DNA of 64,000 nucleotides from Mycoplasmopsis edwardii (GCF_900476105.1 NZ_LS991951.1:310001-374000); one strand, 5' to 3'. Positions 1-11,368 are shown, counted from the first letter of the stretch. Notes: generated from the sequence alone by a model not told the origin. Translations and numbers: made by a program.

Positions 1-1000
1 ATTCTTCTAATGTTAAGTTTTTATATTCATTATCTTCATCTTCATCTTCTACATCGGTATTACTTGATTCATTAGATGAAGGATTTTCTTTGATTTTAAT
101 TCATTTTTCAATTTCTTTAATCTCTAACTCAATATCTTCAAGATCATTTAAGTTTTCTTGATAATCCAAAGTGAGTTTTAAAAAGTATTTTCTACCTTGC
201 GAAATTAAGCTTGCTAAGCTTTTAGCAACTTCTTCAACATTACTTAATTGATTTTTAAAACTAAAAATATCACCTGTAACTAAAATTTGAGTTTCGTTAT
301 TAGCGATTTCATATAAGAAAAACGGTAATAATGCATAATTATTATTTTCACTCTTAAGAACTACAAATTGAATTCTTAAATTATTATATTCATCACTTTT
401 AAGTCTTTCAATTATGTGAGATTTAGTGATTTGAATGATTGAATAATTTTCAAATGTTTTTAAAAGTCGTTTTTCTTTTTGAACTTTTTTAAAGATTTCT
501 TGATCTGTAAGATCTTTTTTCTTTTCAATATTTCTATAATCTTTGAATAAACTATTTCAGTTATTAAAGATAAATGTGAAGTTTTTAATGTTTTCTAAGT
601 ATCATAATCATTTTTGAGATAAAGTTTCTTCAACTATGTATGATGATCTAATTGCTTGTTTTAAGGTGAACTCTGTAGCAACATTTCCGTCAGTTACCCT
701 AGGTATAAATAAAGGTGCAAATGTTAAGGAAATATTAAGTTCATTATAGAATTTTTTATCAATTGATAATTGTTGGTTATAAAATTCATTTTCTGAATTT
801 GAATTATTCTTAAAGAATGTTTGTGATGTAAATTCCTTTAGTATTGGGTTAACTTTATTATCTTCTCTTATTAAACTTGCATAAGGGCTTTTTGCTTCTT
901 GACTTTCATGATAATTTTTAGATGTTGAGCAAGAAACTAAAACGCCTGAAGTTGTAACAAATGAAGCTAATAATAAACTAGTTTTTAATAACTTTTTCAT
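1..1000 (-). CDS. Lipoprotein with an aromatic-rich segment, 3' end outside the window
   Basis: The reading frame starts at the ATG at 1000 and runs off the window edge after at least 333 codons, with TGA read as Trp. Residues 1-24 form a lipoprotein signal peptide with lipobox VSCS, so the mature protein is probably lipidated and anchored on the outer face of the membrane. About 130 residues in is a cluster of aromatic residues (WLWYLENIKNF), resembling mycoplasma surface proteins annotated as aromatic motif membrane proteins; that naming is from memory and tentative. The region near the window edge is acidic (Glu/Asp-rich). Its start overlaps the end of the ABC ATPase gene by 23 bases, so it is translated as the third gene of that operon and may be the extracellular partner of the transporter. 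The substrate is unknown. Confidence 0.8.
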
Positions 1001-1688
1001 AGAATAAATCTTCTAAACTCTTTTGTTTTGGTCCAGAATAAACGATGTGACCTTTGTGAATTAAAGTTAAAGAATCTACATATTTATCTATTTCACTTAA
1101 GATGTGTGAACTAATAAAAATTGTTTTACCTTGTTCATTAAGTTTTTTAAGTAATGAGAATAATTGATATCTACCAGTTGGATCTAAGTTTGCAGCTGGT
1201 TCATCTAAAATAATAATTTCCGGGTCATTTAAAAGAGCTTGAATTAATAATATTTTTTTCTTTTGACCTGAAGAAAAGTTGTATGGCTTTTTATTTTTTA
1301 AGTTTTCAATATCAAATTCTTTTAACATTTCATTAATCTTGTTTTCTAACTCTTTCTTGTTTTGTCCTGTTAAAAGCCCGAGATATTTTAAATACTCAAA
1401 TACTGTGATTTCTTTTGGGAAAATTGCATTTTCAGGAATATATCCTAATGATGCTCTACTTTTTTCATTTTTGATGTTGTGACCATTTAAAATAATTTCA
1501 CCATCATAGTTGATATATGAGCTAATAATACTTTTAATTGTAGTGGTTTTTCCTGCACCATTTTCACCAATAAATGCATGAAAAGAACCTTTTTGAACAG
1601 CAAAGTTTAAGTCAAAAATACCGGTTTGTTCTTTATTGTTTTTATATATTTTTGAGAGGTTTTTGATTTCTAAAATATTATTATTCAT
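978..1688 (-). CDS. ABC transporter ATP-binding protein
   Basis: A 236-residue nucleotide-binding subunit of an ABC transporter, acting on the cytoplasmic face of the membrane with the permease encoded just upstream. Visible motifs in order: Walker A GENGAGKTT near residue 42, signature-type FSSGQKKK near 138, Walker B IIILDEPAANLDP near 158, and the switch His in ISSHILSE. The length is normal for a stand-alone ABC ATPase of the drug or bacteriocin-export (CcmA-like) type. It contains no Trp codon, so it is intact even under the standard code. The ATG at 1688 is the last base of the permease stop codon region, so the genes are translationally coupled, and the 3' end overlaps the lipoprotein start. 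It presumably powers export or membrane remodelling; the substrate cannot be read from the sequence. Confidence 0.93.
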   Translation of the reverse strand: MNNNILEIKNLSKIYKNNKEQTGIFDLNFAVQKGSFHAFIGENGAGKTTTIKSIISSYINYDGEIILNGHNIKNEKSRASLGYIPENAIFPKEITVFEYLKYLGLLTGQNKKELENKINEMLKEFDIENLKNKKPYNFSSGQKKKILLIQALLNDPEIIILDEPAANLDPTGRYQLFSLLKKLNEQGKTIFISSHILSEIDKYVDSLTLIHKGHIVYSGPKQKSLEDLFYEKVIKN

Positions 1689-3592
1689 TATCTATAATCC
1701 TTTTTGTAGTATAGTTTGTTATTTAATAGAACAAAAACTGTTCCAAGTGCTATTCAAATTAAGAAGTAATAGTTTTTATCAACTGTTTGAGTTTTGTTTC
1801 TTGAAATTTGTCATACTTGATCAAGTGGCTGGAATAAATAGTTATCTGATTTTTGTAAGTCATATCTAATGATTACTTTTCTATCACTTTTATCTTCGTC
1901 TCTTTCGCTAGGAATAACTTGAATTTCTTGCTTTGCTGTATATGATCCATAACCACCAATGTTGTATCTGAAATCATCTATTAAAATGTTATATGAATGA
2001 GGATCTTCGTTTTGGTTGGCTACATTAAATAATAGTGCATCAGTTAAGTAAGAATTGTTATATGTTAAATAAATGTAATAAATAAATGCTGTAGCTAAAT
2101 AAATTTTCTTTTCACTAAGAGTTTTAATTTTTTTACTTTCTAATGAGTCGAAGTTTAAAACTATTGAGTTAATGTCATGGACTCTTAAAAGTTCAAAGTT
2201 TTTATCTGCTAAAAATGTCTCTAATGTTCTAAAAATAATTGATTTAACTTCTTCTTTATTATCTTGATCAATTTCTTTTAAGTTTTCTTTAATACTTTTT
2301 ACAATTTGGTGAGCATAATAAATGAAAATTTTGTTTTCTAAAAGTTCTTTAATGTAATCTCATTTAAGCTCACCAACCAAGTTGTCTGATGTTGAGTGAA
2401 CAAATTTATCTTCTGGGAATTCAATTTTGAATGATTCAGCGTTTTCACGAGCATAAATAATATTTGTATTTAATAAGTTATCAATGTGTGAATATGACTT
2501 AAGTGAACCAGGAACTAAGTAAGCAACTTTATTAACTCTAGAATCAATAATATCAAGACCGTTTTGATCCTTTACATAGTTACCGTTATTATCCTGTTTT
2601 TTAATAACTTTATCAGTTACTTTATATTGTTTTAAAGCAACATTATTATTTAAATCATAGTTATATGTATATGTGTCATTATTTTTGTAATACAAGTAAT
2701 TTTTTAAGTTATTTGAATTGTTTGAACCAAACGCATCAGAAATTGATTTGTTATCTAAATTAAAGTAATCAACAAATTGGTATGGTAATGATAAATATGA
2801 ATAAACTTGTCAATATAAAGCTGAGTCTTTTGAAAATTCATATGCTTTAGATAAATATTTAATTTGATCATCTCTAAATTCATTTTTATTGTATCCGTTA
2901 GGAATTACATAAAAATTATCTTGATTATTATTTAAATAGAATTTTTCTAAGTTGGGAACATTGCCTGAAGTGTGGTTTGTGTAAGGTGCATTTAAATAAT
3001 ATGCAACATTATTACTTGTTGATGTGCTTCTTGTTGAAAGAATTGTTCCACCAATTACAAGAGGACTAAATACAACTAATGGAGCTGTAATAGCTACTTT
3101 AGCATTCATTTTGAATGCAATTAGTGAACTTAAGTTACCAAATAAAATATATGAAATAGCAACGACAGGAATAGTAACAAATGTTAATAATACAACGTTT
3201 AAATCGTTGATAACTAATAAAATAATTATGTTTGAAATAGCCATAACAAATGATCAATAAATTGCAAATAAAGTATTTGTTAAAGTTTTACCTCAAATAA
3301 TCTTTTTCCTTGAAATCGGTTTTGATAAAGTAAGAAGTTCAATTCCTTCTTCTTCAAAGTCTTTATATATATTAATAGACTTTATTGAAGCAAATAAAAC
3401 TGTTAATAATGCTTCAATAAAAATAAATACATAAAACACTAATGGTTTTACTTTTTCTTCTAAATTAACAACACCTAAAGTTATTGCTAAAATAATTGAA
3501 ACTACAAATCATAAAATCGGGATTATGATTGTGTTTTTCTTTTTTAATATAAGTTTATGTATAAAAAATACATAATTAAAAAATGCTTTCAT
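1688..3592 (-). CDS. ABC transporter permease with large extracellular loop
   Basis: A 634-residue membrane protein in one frame when TGA is Trp. It starts at the ATG at 3592, preceded by AAAAAAGGAG. The N-terminal third has several hydrophobic helices (roughly residues 20-45, 52-75, 105-150, 165-190). A long hydrophilic, Tyr- and Asn-rich stretch of about 400 residues follows and probably lies outside the cell. A final helix (YFLIWIALGTVFVLL) sits just before the C-terminus. This is the layout of ABC-2 or Gldg-like permeases. An early motif, LLTLSKPISRKKIIWGK, resembles the coupling region seen in ABC-2 exporters. It is the first gene of a three-gene operon with the ATPase and a lipoprotein. 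An inverted repeat (3609-3630) sits between the promoter region and the ribosome binding site and may regulate the operon. Confidence 0.85.
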
Positions 3593-3608
3593 TTTACTCC
3601 TTTTTTAA

Positions 3609-3630
3609 TATATTACTCAATAGTAATATA
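3609..3630. promoter_or_regulatory. Inverted repeat upstream of ABC operon (possible operator)
   Basis: Nine-base arms TATATTACT and AGTAATATA are separated by CAAT, just upstream of the permease ribosome binding site. The core ATTACT/AGTAAT is repeated as a perfect palindrome at 3764-3779 in the same intergenic region, next to the promoter of the divergent protease gene. A shared operator is an inference from this repetition; in a 75-80% AT genome some such palindromes arise by chance. Confidence 0.35.
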
Positions 3631-3763
3631 TATTATATATGATAATTATAAAACAATAATCAAAAAGTAGAAAATAAGTATATTTTTATTTATTTTAAAG
3701 AAATATTAAAGTCAATTCAATAGACATTTTGAATAATTAATTTCATCATTTTTAACAAATAAG

Positions 3764-3779
3764 ATTACTATATAGTAAT
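3764..3779. promoter_or_regulatory. 16-bp perfect palindrome upstream of MIP-like protease
   Basis: ATTACTATATAGTAAT is a perfect 16-base palindrome ending 11 bases before a TATAAT box at 3791-3796, so it would overlap the -35 position of the protease promoter. It shares the ATTACT/AGTAAT half-sites with the repeat at 3609-3630, suggesting one regulator for both divergent transcripts. Confidence 0.35.
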
Positions 3780-3790
3780 TTTTAATCTAG

Positions 3791-3796
3791 TATAAT
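3791..3796 (+). promoter_or_regulatory. Putative -10 box of the DUF31 protease gene
   Basis: TATAAT lies 51 bases upstream of the ATG at 3848 in the divergent intergenic region. No good -35 hexamer is visible, which is usual for mycoplasma promoters. Confidence 0.45.
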
Positions 3797-3847
3797 ATAA
3801 ATATAGGTATGTTAACTTAATTAACACTTATTTTGAAAGGTGTAAAC

Positions 3848-6298
3848 ATGAGAAAAAAACTAATGTTTAGTATGTTATCTGCTATGTCGATAACATCATT
3901 TGCAAGCTTAATTGCTTGTTCCCCAAATAAAGAAGCTCCAAAGCAACCTGAAAAAAATGAACCTGAAACAGGAACTCAACCAATTGAAACCCCTCAACCG
4001 ATTGCAAAAAGCTCTCTTTCATACGAAGAAGCAAAGAGATATGTAGCAAGTAAACAATTTAATGAATTATTTAAAGTTGAAGGTGAAAGAATTTTTGAAG
4101 ATAACTATAAAACCACCTATACAAAAAATGATTTTGCTTCAAAAGCTGCATCTGGTGAAATTTCAGTAACTTATAAAGGTGAAACAAACCTTAATTTATC
4201 ATTACTAAATGCAATTCCAAGCAAAAGTGAAAATAAAGTAACTTTAATTTTTTCATATGATACAGATGTTGAAAAATTAATTTCTTATGATATTGACGGT
4301 TTTAAAGAGGACTTATCAGAAAGATTTAATTCTAATAGTGATGAAAACAAAATTGATGTAAGAAAATACGTTAATGATACTCAAGAAGATCGTTATAAAG
4401 TCGATGCTAAAAACTATTATGAAGGCTTAGTTAATAACTCAACACGTCGTGATTTAGGTGCTACTGAAGCTAAAATAAATGAATTTAATGCAAAAGCTGA
4501 AAAATTACATTTACCAAATTATGATATGTCAAACTTAATGGGTATGACAATTCCAAAATATGATGCAAGTGGTAACATGGTTGGTTTAGACATGAAGCTA
4601 TCAGAGACTGGAAAAGCTCCTTCATGAGTTGACAATTACAATAAAGATGCTCCAAAAAATAGAGGTTTAGCTAGAACGATCACAAACGAAACATATGCAA
4701 ATATTGCAATGCAAACTTTCAATTTCAATATTTCTAATTACCATATTTCCAAAGATGAATCAATTAGAAATCAAGTCACAGAAGCACTAAAAAACGATGA
4801 AGATGTTTCTATATTAATTAATATGATTAATACTGAGTCTAAGAAAAATGAATTATTAGATAAGTACAATAAAACTAAAACTAATCCTCCTGTTGTTAAA
4901 CAAATTTTAGATCAAGCTTGAAAAGCACTAGTTGAAGAAAATGGTGGTGACGAAGAAAAAGCTGCAGTGTTTTACACAAGATATATTAGACAACAACAAC
5001 AAAAAATAATTGATAGAACTGCAAATATTAATTTAACTGAAAAAACTAGAGCAAGATTAATTAAAAAAATAAAAGATACTACAGACTTTTATGAATTAGA
5101 ACGTTATGGAAAATCAGAAAGTGGAGCCTCTGGTACTGCGTGAATTATGGACTACGAATTAACAAGTAATGGTAAATATCCAATGAAATGATATTTTGCA
5201 ACTAACTTACATGTTTTAGATGGTATTGACAATGAAAACTTAACTGGTTTTAGTTTAGCAAGACTTGGTAAAGACACCCCATCAATTTTTAGTACATTAG
5301 GAACTGTTGGTAAAGATGATAAATTTAAAGCATTTAATACTCAACATACAGAATCACTTACAAGAATTTTCGATGGTAGAGATTACTTAACCGCTGATCC
5401 AGTTAACTTCATGGCAGATAAACAATTTAATAAAAAAGAATATATTGATATTGCAATTTTCGAAGTTGATTTCTCAAAAACAGAGTTCACTGAAGAACAA
5501 GTTAAAGAATTAACAAATGATTATGCAAACCTTGCTCCTGAAAAGAAAGCACAATTTGCTGATTATGATTATTTAACTAACTATGAAAAAATTAATCATC
5601 CACTTCGTGCTAATGTGGATACAAGTTCATTAGATAGTTTATATATTCTAGGATTCCCTAAAACACAAACAAATACTTTTAGAGATTACTACTTAAAAGA
5701 ATATGAAGATGCTGATTTAATTAAAAGTGGAAAATGAACATTCTCATTATGAACAAACGCTTCATACCACTGATATGGATTACCTGCTCCATCTGATGAT
5801 AAAAACAGAAAACTTGCAGAAGAAGGATATGGATTATCATACAATATTGGTTATAGAACATTTACAAACAAACCTGGTATAACAGATCAATTCTTAACAT
5901 TCCCAGTTACAGGTAAAGCTCCTTATGTGTCTAATGATGATGGTAAAGAATATGTATCAATGAACCTTGGCTACTTACCAAGAAGATATATTCCTGGTGG
6001 AGGTGCTTCAGGTTCATCTGTAAGAACTAAAGATAATAAAGTTGTTGCTATTTTCCATACTGCAAACGAATTTGCTTCAACAGGTATTGCTGCTGCTTTA
6101 AGATCAAGTGGATTTGATTATCAAGGTCTATATGGTGGATACAACTTACCACAATATGATGTTATTTATGGAACAGGAAAAGATCAAAAGAATTCATATC
6201 GTCACGAAATGCTTAGAAGAAATAAAGGCAGAACATGATTATTTAAAGATGGATTTGCAGAATCTAATGTTCCAAATAAATTTAAATTCAATAAATAA
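3848..6298 (+). CDS. DUF31 trypsin-like serine protease lipoprotein (MIP-like immunoglobulin protease)
   Basis: An 816-residue surface lipoprotein. The signal peptide ends in the lipobox LIAC and is followed by a Pro/Glu-rich linker. The ATG at 3848 is chosen because GAAAGG precedes it at normal spacing. The C-terminal half is the DUF31 peptidase domain with a chymotrypsin-like triad: His455 in ATNLHVLDG, Asp534 in YIDIAIFEVD, and Ser721 in GGGASGSS. Family knowledge: mycoplasma immunoglobulin proteases (MIP) of this family cut IgG heavy chains held by the partner protein MIB. The size (about 92 kDa) fits MIP. The MIB-like gene is the next gene, but convergent rather than on the same strand, and an IS element lies between them. 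Substrate is inferred from family and neighbour. The triad is intact. Confidence 0.88.
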
Positions 6299-6300
6299 TT

Positions 6301-6317
6301 TATTAAAAAATATGGTG
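6301..6317. terminator. Left arm of split bidirectional terminator
   Basis: TATTAAAAAATATGGTG, starting three bases after the protease stop codon, is the exact reverse complement of 7635-7651. Without the intervening IS3 element the two arms would form a 17-bp stem with a loop of about 13 bases, serving both convergent genes. Confidence 0.65.
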
Positions 6318-6353
6318 ATATAAACAGGGAAAATTTTTTCGGACACTTTAATT

Positions 6354-6401
6354 CTATTCAGATTCAATTCTTGGATTTAACCAAAAATTGAATCTGAATA
6401 G
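6354..6401 (-). terminator. IS-internal hairpin after the transposase gene
   Basis: Perfect 16-base arms CTATTCAGATTCAATT and AATTGAATCTGAATAG flank a 16-base loop, just after the transposase stop codon. The equivalent hairpin is present in the second copy near 39078-39125. It probably ends transposase transcription or shields the element from read-through. Confidence 0.65.
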
Positions 6402-6411
6402 GATTTTGTTT

Positions 6412-7563
6412 TTACAATTTTATTCTTTTATAATTATATCAATTTACAAATTCGCTAATTTTGTATGATAATTCATCAAAATTCATTTGACGACACTTCA
6501 TAGAAAAGTCAGGAAAAATTTCGCTTTTAAGTATCGAGAAAAAATACTCAATTTCACGATTATCTAAACTATTTCCAATTCTTGACATTGATATCTTTCC
6601 ATTTAAAGATTTGATTTTATTGATATAGTCTATTGATGAATATGCAGAACCATGATCTGAATGTAAAATAAAATTATTTTTAAATTTTGTATTTTTAATA
6701 TTATTTAAAACTAATTCAGTATCATTATTTAATGATATTTCATATGTTACAAATTTTGTTTTATGATCAATTATAGCTGATAAATAAATATGATTTTGAT
6801 TAATGTCTTTTGGAGCTGGTATATAAGTTACATCGGTTGCGTAAATTATGTTATTTTTTGAATTATAATCTCTTTGAACCAAATCCGCAAACTTAACATT
6901 AGTATTTTTATGTTCTTTTTGTCTCTTTTTTCTACGTACAAAAGTGAATAAATTTAATCTTTTCATATAGTTACCAAGGGTTCTTGGGTTCACTTTAATG
7001 TTATAAGTTAAAAATAAATATTTGGATAATCTTCTTCTACCATATCTCATTTTGTTATCAGCAAAACTTTGACGAATGACTTCTTCGTGTTTAATATATT
7101 CTTGTTTTTCAATTTTTTTAACTTTTAACTTTTCATAATATGTTGATCTGGATATTAATAGAATCTTTGATTTATTACTTGATGAAAGCTTTTCAATTTC
7201 TTTAATATTTTTAATATCAACATCAATGTTATTTTCATTAAAAATTCTATAGTAGTATTTTATAACCGCATCTTTTTCATCATCTTTTAAGGTATCAATT
7301 CACGTATAGTCAAGAACTTTCCTTTTCTTTCTACCTACACCTTTGCCTTTTTTACTTGATTTACCAGTTTTAGATTGAATATTCATGTTCAAATTATACA
7401 TTTTTCTTTTTCTCAACATTCATTCTAATGATTTGTTATTTCAATAATTTTGTCTAATTGAAAAAGAGATTTGTTCGAACTCAAATTTACTAATCTTGCG
7501 ACTTTTGAAGTCATCATATGCGTTAAAGATTTTTATTCATTCTTCTTTTTTTAAATGTCTCAT
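6412..7563 (-). CDS. IS3-family transposase
   Basis: A 383-residue transposase in one uninterrupted frame with TGA as Trp, starting at the ATG at 7563 after AAAAGGAGAATATTT. The N-terminal part is basic and helical (DNA-binding helix-turn-helix, then an HTH_21-like segment with MRYGRRRLSKYL). The C-terminal part is the rve/DDE integrase core, with Asp in YATDVTYIPAP, Asp in ILHSDHGSAYS, and Glu in DNREIEYFFSILKSE. The single ORF differs from the usual two-ORF frameshifted arrangement of IS3 elements but is common in mycoplasma IS1138-like elements. It cuts and joins the element ends. The intact catalytic residues suggest it could still be active. Confidence 0.88.
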
Positions 7564-7634
7564 AAATATTCTCCTTTTAAATTTGTGAAAAAATCACCCG
7601 AAAGTGTCCGGATGATTTTTCCCAGTCTAATAAG

Positions 7635-7651
7635 CACCATATTTTTTAATA
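7635..7651. terminator. Right arm of split bidirectional terminator
   Basis: CACCATATTTTTTAATA pairs perfectly with 6301-6317. It contains the stop codon of the MIB-like gene (7646-7648). The IS3 element separates it from its partner. Confidence 0.6.
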
Positions 7652-9979
7652 GATTTCAAATTCATCTTCAGGGTTATTGTATCTAACGTTAAATCCACTG
7701 TTTTTAAGTGTGTTGTATAGTTCCACTGCTCCGTCTGTTACAATGATTTCAGTTGAACTCTTAGAAAAGTTTCCATCTGAATAAGCCATAAGTGTACCTA
7801 AATGTCTTAAACCATTATAGTTAAGTGTTTGTACATTATTTGTCGGCTTAATTTTAATTTTGTTAGTTCTGTCTCTGTTGCTGAATATAATTTTTGATCT
7901 TGGGTAATTATTGTTTTTAACAATTACATCATCGAATTGAGCTTCATTTAAATCAGCTGTAGTTACTTCTCAAGTATCTGAGTCATTGAAAAGTTTAATT
8001 TTATTTAATTTTCTTGTATTTGATGGGTTTTTAATATCATAAAATACAAGACCTCTTAATGTTTTAATTGTTGGAATTCTAGAAAAATCAAGTCCCATAG
8101 GGTATGAGTTTCCGTTTGAATTTCTATCTGGTGTTAATCCAGGACCAAAACCACCTTGGAAAATACGTTCATTATTTCTTACTCAATAAGCCATTCTAAG
8201 ACCGTTGTTAATTGTTGTTCAATCACCTTCTCTTGTGTAGTCTTCTGGATCAAAAGCAAGATTATCAAATGTTATACGTGAGTAAATTGTATCATTTGGA
8301 TTATATGAAGATGATACGTTATAGTCAGCCATATTTACTCAAGCAACTTTATTTAATGCTCATGGGTTAATTGCTCAGTCATCTGCTAAAGTATTAACTT
8401 TGTTATTTGAAATCATTGATAATTCATCAATTTCTTTATTTTTAATGTACTTAAGTGCCGAAGTATTTTTTGACTCAAAGAATAATTCTAATAATGGTAG
8501 TTTGTTTGGTAATGCGGCAAATATTTTTGCCATATTTTGATCGCTACCTCTTTTACCGATATTAGTAATTCTATATCCAGTAATATCTACATTTCTCTCT
8601 TTAAGGTCTTTAATTAATTTTTCTGCTTTATCATATGCATTTTTTTGAAGAACATCAATCGTAACAACAACACCTTTTGTTCTATTAACACCTTCAATTT
8701 CTTCTTTACGTGTGTATTCTTTAATGGTGATTCCGCCGCCAGTAACATCGAATCCTCTACTTGCATATTCTGAAGTAACATCTCTATCATTTCAGTTATG
8801 GAATTTACCTTTTAAGATATCATCACCACTACGTCAGTAGTAATTATTGTTTCCAAATACACGTTTTTCTTTATTGTTTCTAGTCATTTCACCAGTAACT
8901 TTATTTACAGCTGGTTCAAAAGTTCTAGACATTCATTCACCTTGTGAGTTAACGTAAACATCACCACCATAAGTAGGTATTGTTTCACCTTTTGCAAGAG
9001 CATCTAAAACTTGTTTACTTAATTTAGTAATTTTATCTGGGTCAATATTCATTAAAAGAAGCATTTTACCAAGAGGCCTTGTTTCAGTTCCCATTCTTCT
9101 TGGTCATGAAATTGTTTCTTCCATATCTCATCATTTGTCAAGATTCTCAAGGCCCTTTGCATTAAGATATTGTTTAATGTTATCTTTTGAACTTAATAAT
9201 TCATGATATCTAGCTCATAAGTTACCAAAGTGATCCGGAGCATTTCCGTCCGCATTAATGTAAGCTTGTTTTTCTTCAATAGTTTTATTATCATTGCTTA
9301 ATGCTGCACCATAACCATAGTCATTGTTAAAGTGTGCACCAATTTCTTTAGCTTTTGTAGTTGCTCTACCTAAGGTTTTCTTAATATTAGCAGCACTTGC
9401 TCCGTTTGAAACATTTGTTACGTCAGGAGTTACTTCAGCAATATACGGAATACGGTTTGTGATTCCTTTATCAATATCTGAAACATCATATTCTCTATCT
9501 GGAATAACTTCTAAATCAGCTTCAAACTCAATATCACCATGTTTAATTTTCTTTTTAATTTTTAAAGGTTTTTTAGGTTCGTCTTTAGGAGGAATAATAG
9601 GAACCGGTTGAGGTTCAGGTACAGGTTGTGGCTTTGGTTCTGGAATAGGTTCAGGTTCAGGTATTGGTTGAGGTTTAGGTTTCTCAGGATTTTTAATTAT
9701 TGGATCAACTAAAACTTTTGGTGGTTCCACAATTGGTTTAGGATCTGGCTGAACGATCTTTTTCTCTTTTTTAGGTAAGTTGTAGTCAAAGGCGCTTACT
9801 TTTGACTTACTTAAATCAACATCCTCATTTTGAATGTTTGGTTTTGCATTATTATCAATTACGAATTTAAATTTCTTTTGCTCTGGTGTTGTTGTATAAA
9901 CAATTGTTGATAAAGCAGCTGTTGATGTTAAACCAACACCCGAAATTAACAAAATCAATTTAGCTTTTTTAGGCATCAT
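7646..9979 (-). CDS. MIB-like immunoglobulin-binding / Ig-blocking virulence protein
   Basis: A 777-residue (about 87 kDa) protein starting at tandem ATGs (9979 or 9976) behind a strong GGAGG. Residues 8-28 are a hydrophobic signal anchor without a lipobox Cys. About 70-145 is a Pro/Glu/Lys-rich spacer (repeated PEPEPIPEPKPQPVPEPQ), probably spanning the surface layer. The remainder matches my memory of the putative immunoglobulin-blocking virulence protein family, which includes Mycoplasma genitalium Protein M and MIB. Features recalled from that family are the segments SEYASRGFDVTGGGITIKEY and ITNIGKRGSDQNMAKIFAAL, the second beginning a leucine-rich-repeat-like part. MIB captures the antibody Fab so that MIP can cleave it. 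The partner protease is convergent at 3848-6298. Family assignment is from motif memory, not a search. Confidence 0.82.
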
Positions 9980-10019
9980 ATTAGACCTCCGATCAATAAG
10001 ACTTAATATGTATACCTAT

Positions 10020-10025
10020 ATTATA
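10020..10025 (-). promoter_or_regulatory. Putative -10 box for the MIB-like gene
   Basis: TATAAT on the minus strand, 41 bases upstream of the start codon. TTGACA occurs at 10033-10038 but is too close to pair with it; it could instead pair with TATACA at 10009-10014 at 18-base spacing. Confidence 0.4.
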
Positions 10026-10074
10026 CCTTTTTTGTCAAAAAAAGTTGCGTATATATTAATTTAGATTAATATAT

Positions 10075-10100
10075 AAAAAAATCACACAAATGTGCGACTT
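10075..10100 (-). terminator. Terminator after obg
   Basis: On the minus strand TCGCACATTTGTGTGA forms a short stem-loop followed by a T run, immediately after the obg stop codon. Confidence 0.6.
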
Positions 10101-10102
10101 TG

Positions 10103-11368
10103 TTATTGTTCATCTTCTCACTCGAATTCGAATCCATAGATAGAAACAGTATCACCTCTTTGGATATCTTGTCTAATTAATTCTTCTCATACCCCAATTT
10201 TCTTTAAGATATTATTAAAACGAACTAAATTATCATATGTATTAATAGGGATTTTGTGATAAAGTTCTTCAACTTTTTTACCTGTAACTTCAAAGTGACC
10301 TTTATATGGTGATGAAACTACATAATCAGGTTCAAATTCAATAACTTTAACTTCTTCTTCATCATTTTCTACTGTTGCGTATTGATTTTTTTCAATTAAA
10401 TTTCATAATTTTGCTTTAACTAAATCAAGATTTTCTCTAAAGATTGCTGAAATTTCAACAACTTCAACATCGGGAAATTCTTTTTTAAATTTCTTAATGT
10501 TATCTTTGAAAACATCCATATCTGATTTGTTAGCAATAACTAATTGCGGTTTGCTTTCAAGTTTTAAATTGTAACTTTTCAACTCATTATTAATGACTTT
10601 AAAATCTTCAATTGGATCTTTATCTTCTGAACCAAAATCAACAATATGAGCAATTATTCTACAACGTTCAATGTGTTTTAAGAATTGAATTCCTAACCCT
10701 TTTCCTAATGATGCACCTTTTATTAAACCAGGTAAATCAGCTACAGTAAATGAATTTTCATGGAACTGCACCATACCAAGTTGTGGAACTAATGTTGTGA
10801 ATTCATAATCTGCAACTTTAGCATTTGCATTAGAAACTGCATTTAAGAATGTTGATTTTCCAGCTGATGGTTTTCCAACAACCCCAACATCTGAAAGGAT
10901 TTTAAGAACAATTTTTGCCTCATATTTTTCGCCAGGCATACCATTTTCTGCAATTTTAGGCGCTGTATTTTTGGTTGTTTTGAATTTATTATTACCACGA
11001 CCACCTTTACCACCGCTTGCAATTAAGTAAGGAACATCTGGCTCGATAATATCGGCAACTAATTTTTTACCATTGTAAACAAGTGTACCAATTGGAACTT
11101 TAATGTAAGTATCTTCGGCGTTTGCACCATATAAGTTTTTAGGACCACCATTAACCCCGTCTTTAGCTACAATGTGTTTATTTTTGTAAAAGCTTAATAA
11201 AGTATTTTTTCCTAAGTCACCAACAAAGTAGATGTGTCCTCCACGACCACCATCTCCACCGTCTGGCCCACCTTTATCAACGTGTGCTTCACGTCTAAAA
11301 GAAATCATTCCATTTCCACCCTTACCAGCTTGAACTGAAATAGTGATTTCATCAATAAATCTTGCCAT
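10103..11368 (-). CDS. obg: GTPase Obg (CgtA)
   Basis: A 421-residue essential GTPase that binds the 50S ribosome and takes part in ribosome maturation and stress control. The N-terminal glycine-rich Obg fold (residues 1-155) has the typical run of Gly (KGGPDGGDGGRGGH). The G domain shows G1 GKPSAGKST near 162, switch YEFTTLVPQLG, G3 DLPGLIKGAS near 210, G4 NKSD near 280 and G5 SAIF. The C-terminal OCT domain (about 345-421) ends in a short acidic tail. The start at 11368 has an AAGGAGGAATT ribosome binding site. It is divergent from leuS. One TGA Trp codon just after the G5 region would truncate it under the standard code. Confidence 0.97.

Larger units (their letters stand above)
6324..7627 (-). 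mobile_element. IS3-family insertion sequence, copy 1 (apparently intact)
   Basis: About 1.3 kb bounded by imperfect terminal inverted repeats: the left end reads CAGGGAAAATTTTTTCGGAC and the right end, inverted, reads CTGGGAAAAATCATCCGGAC. It carries one full-length transposase frame (6412-7563). A degenerate copy with the same ends lies at 37861-39152 in the opposite orientation. The element sits in the loop between the two halves of the terminator shared by the protease and MIB genes. No clear target-site duplication could be made out. Confidence 0.85.

Noticed and set aside
3833..3847. Upstream TTG start for the DUF31 protease
   Set aside because: It would put the start inside the ribosome binding site; the ATG at 3848 has proper spacing and begins a good signal peptide.
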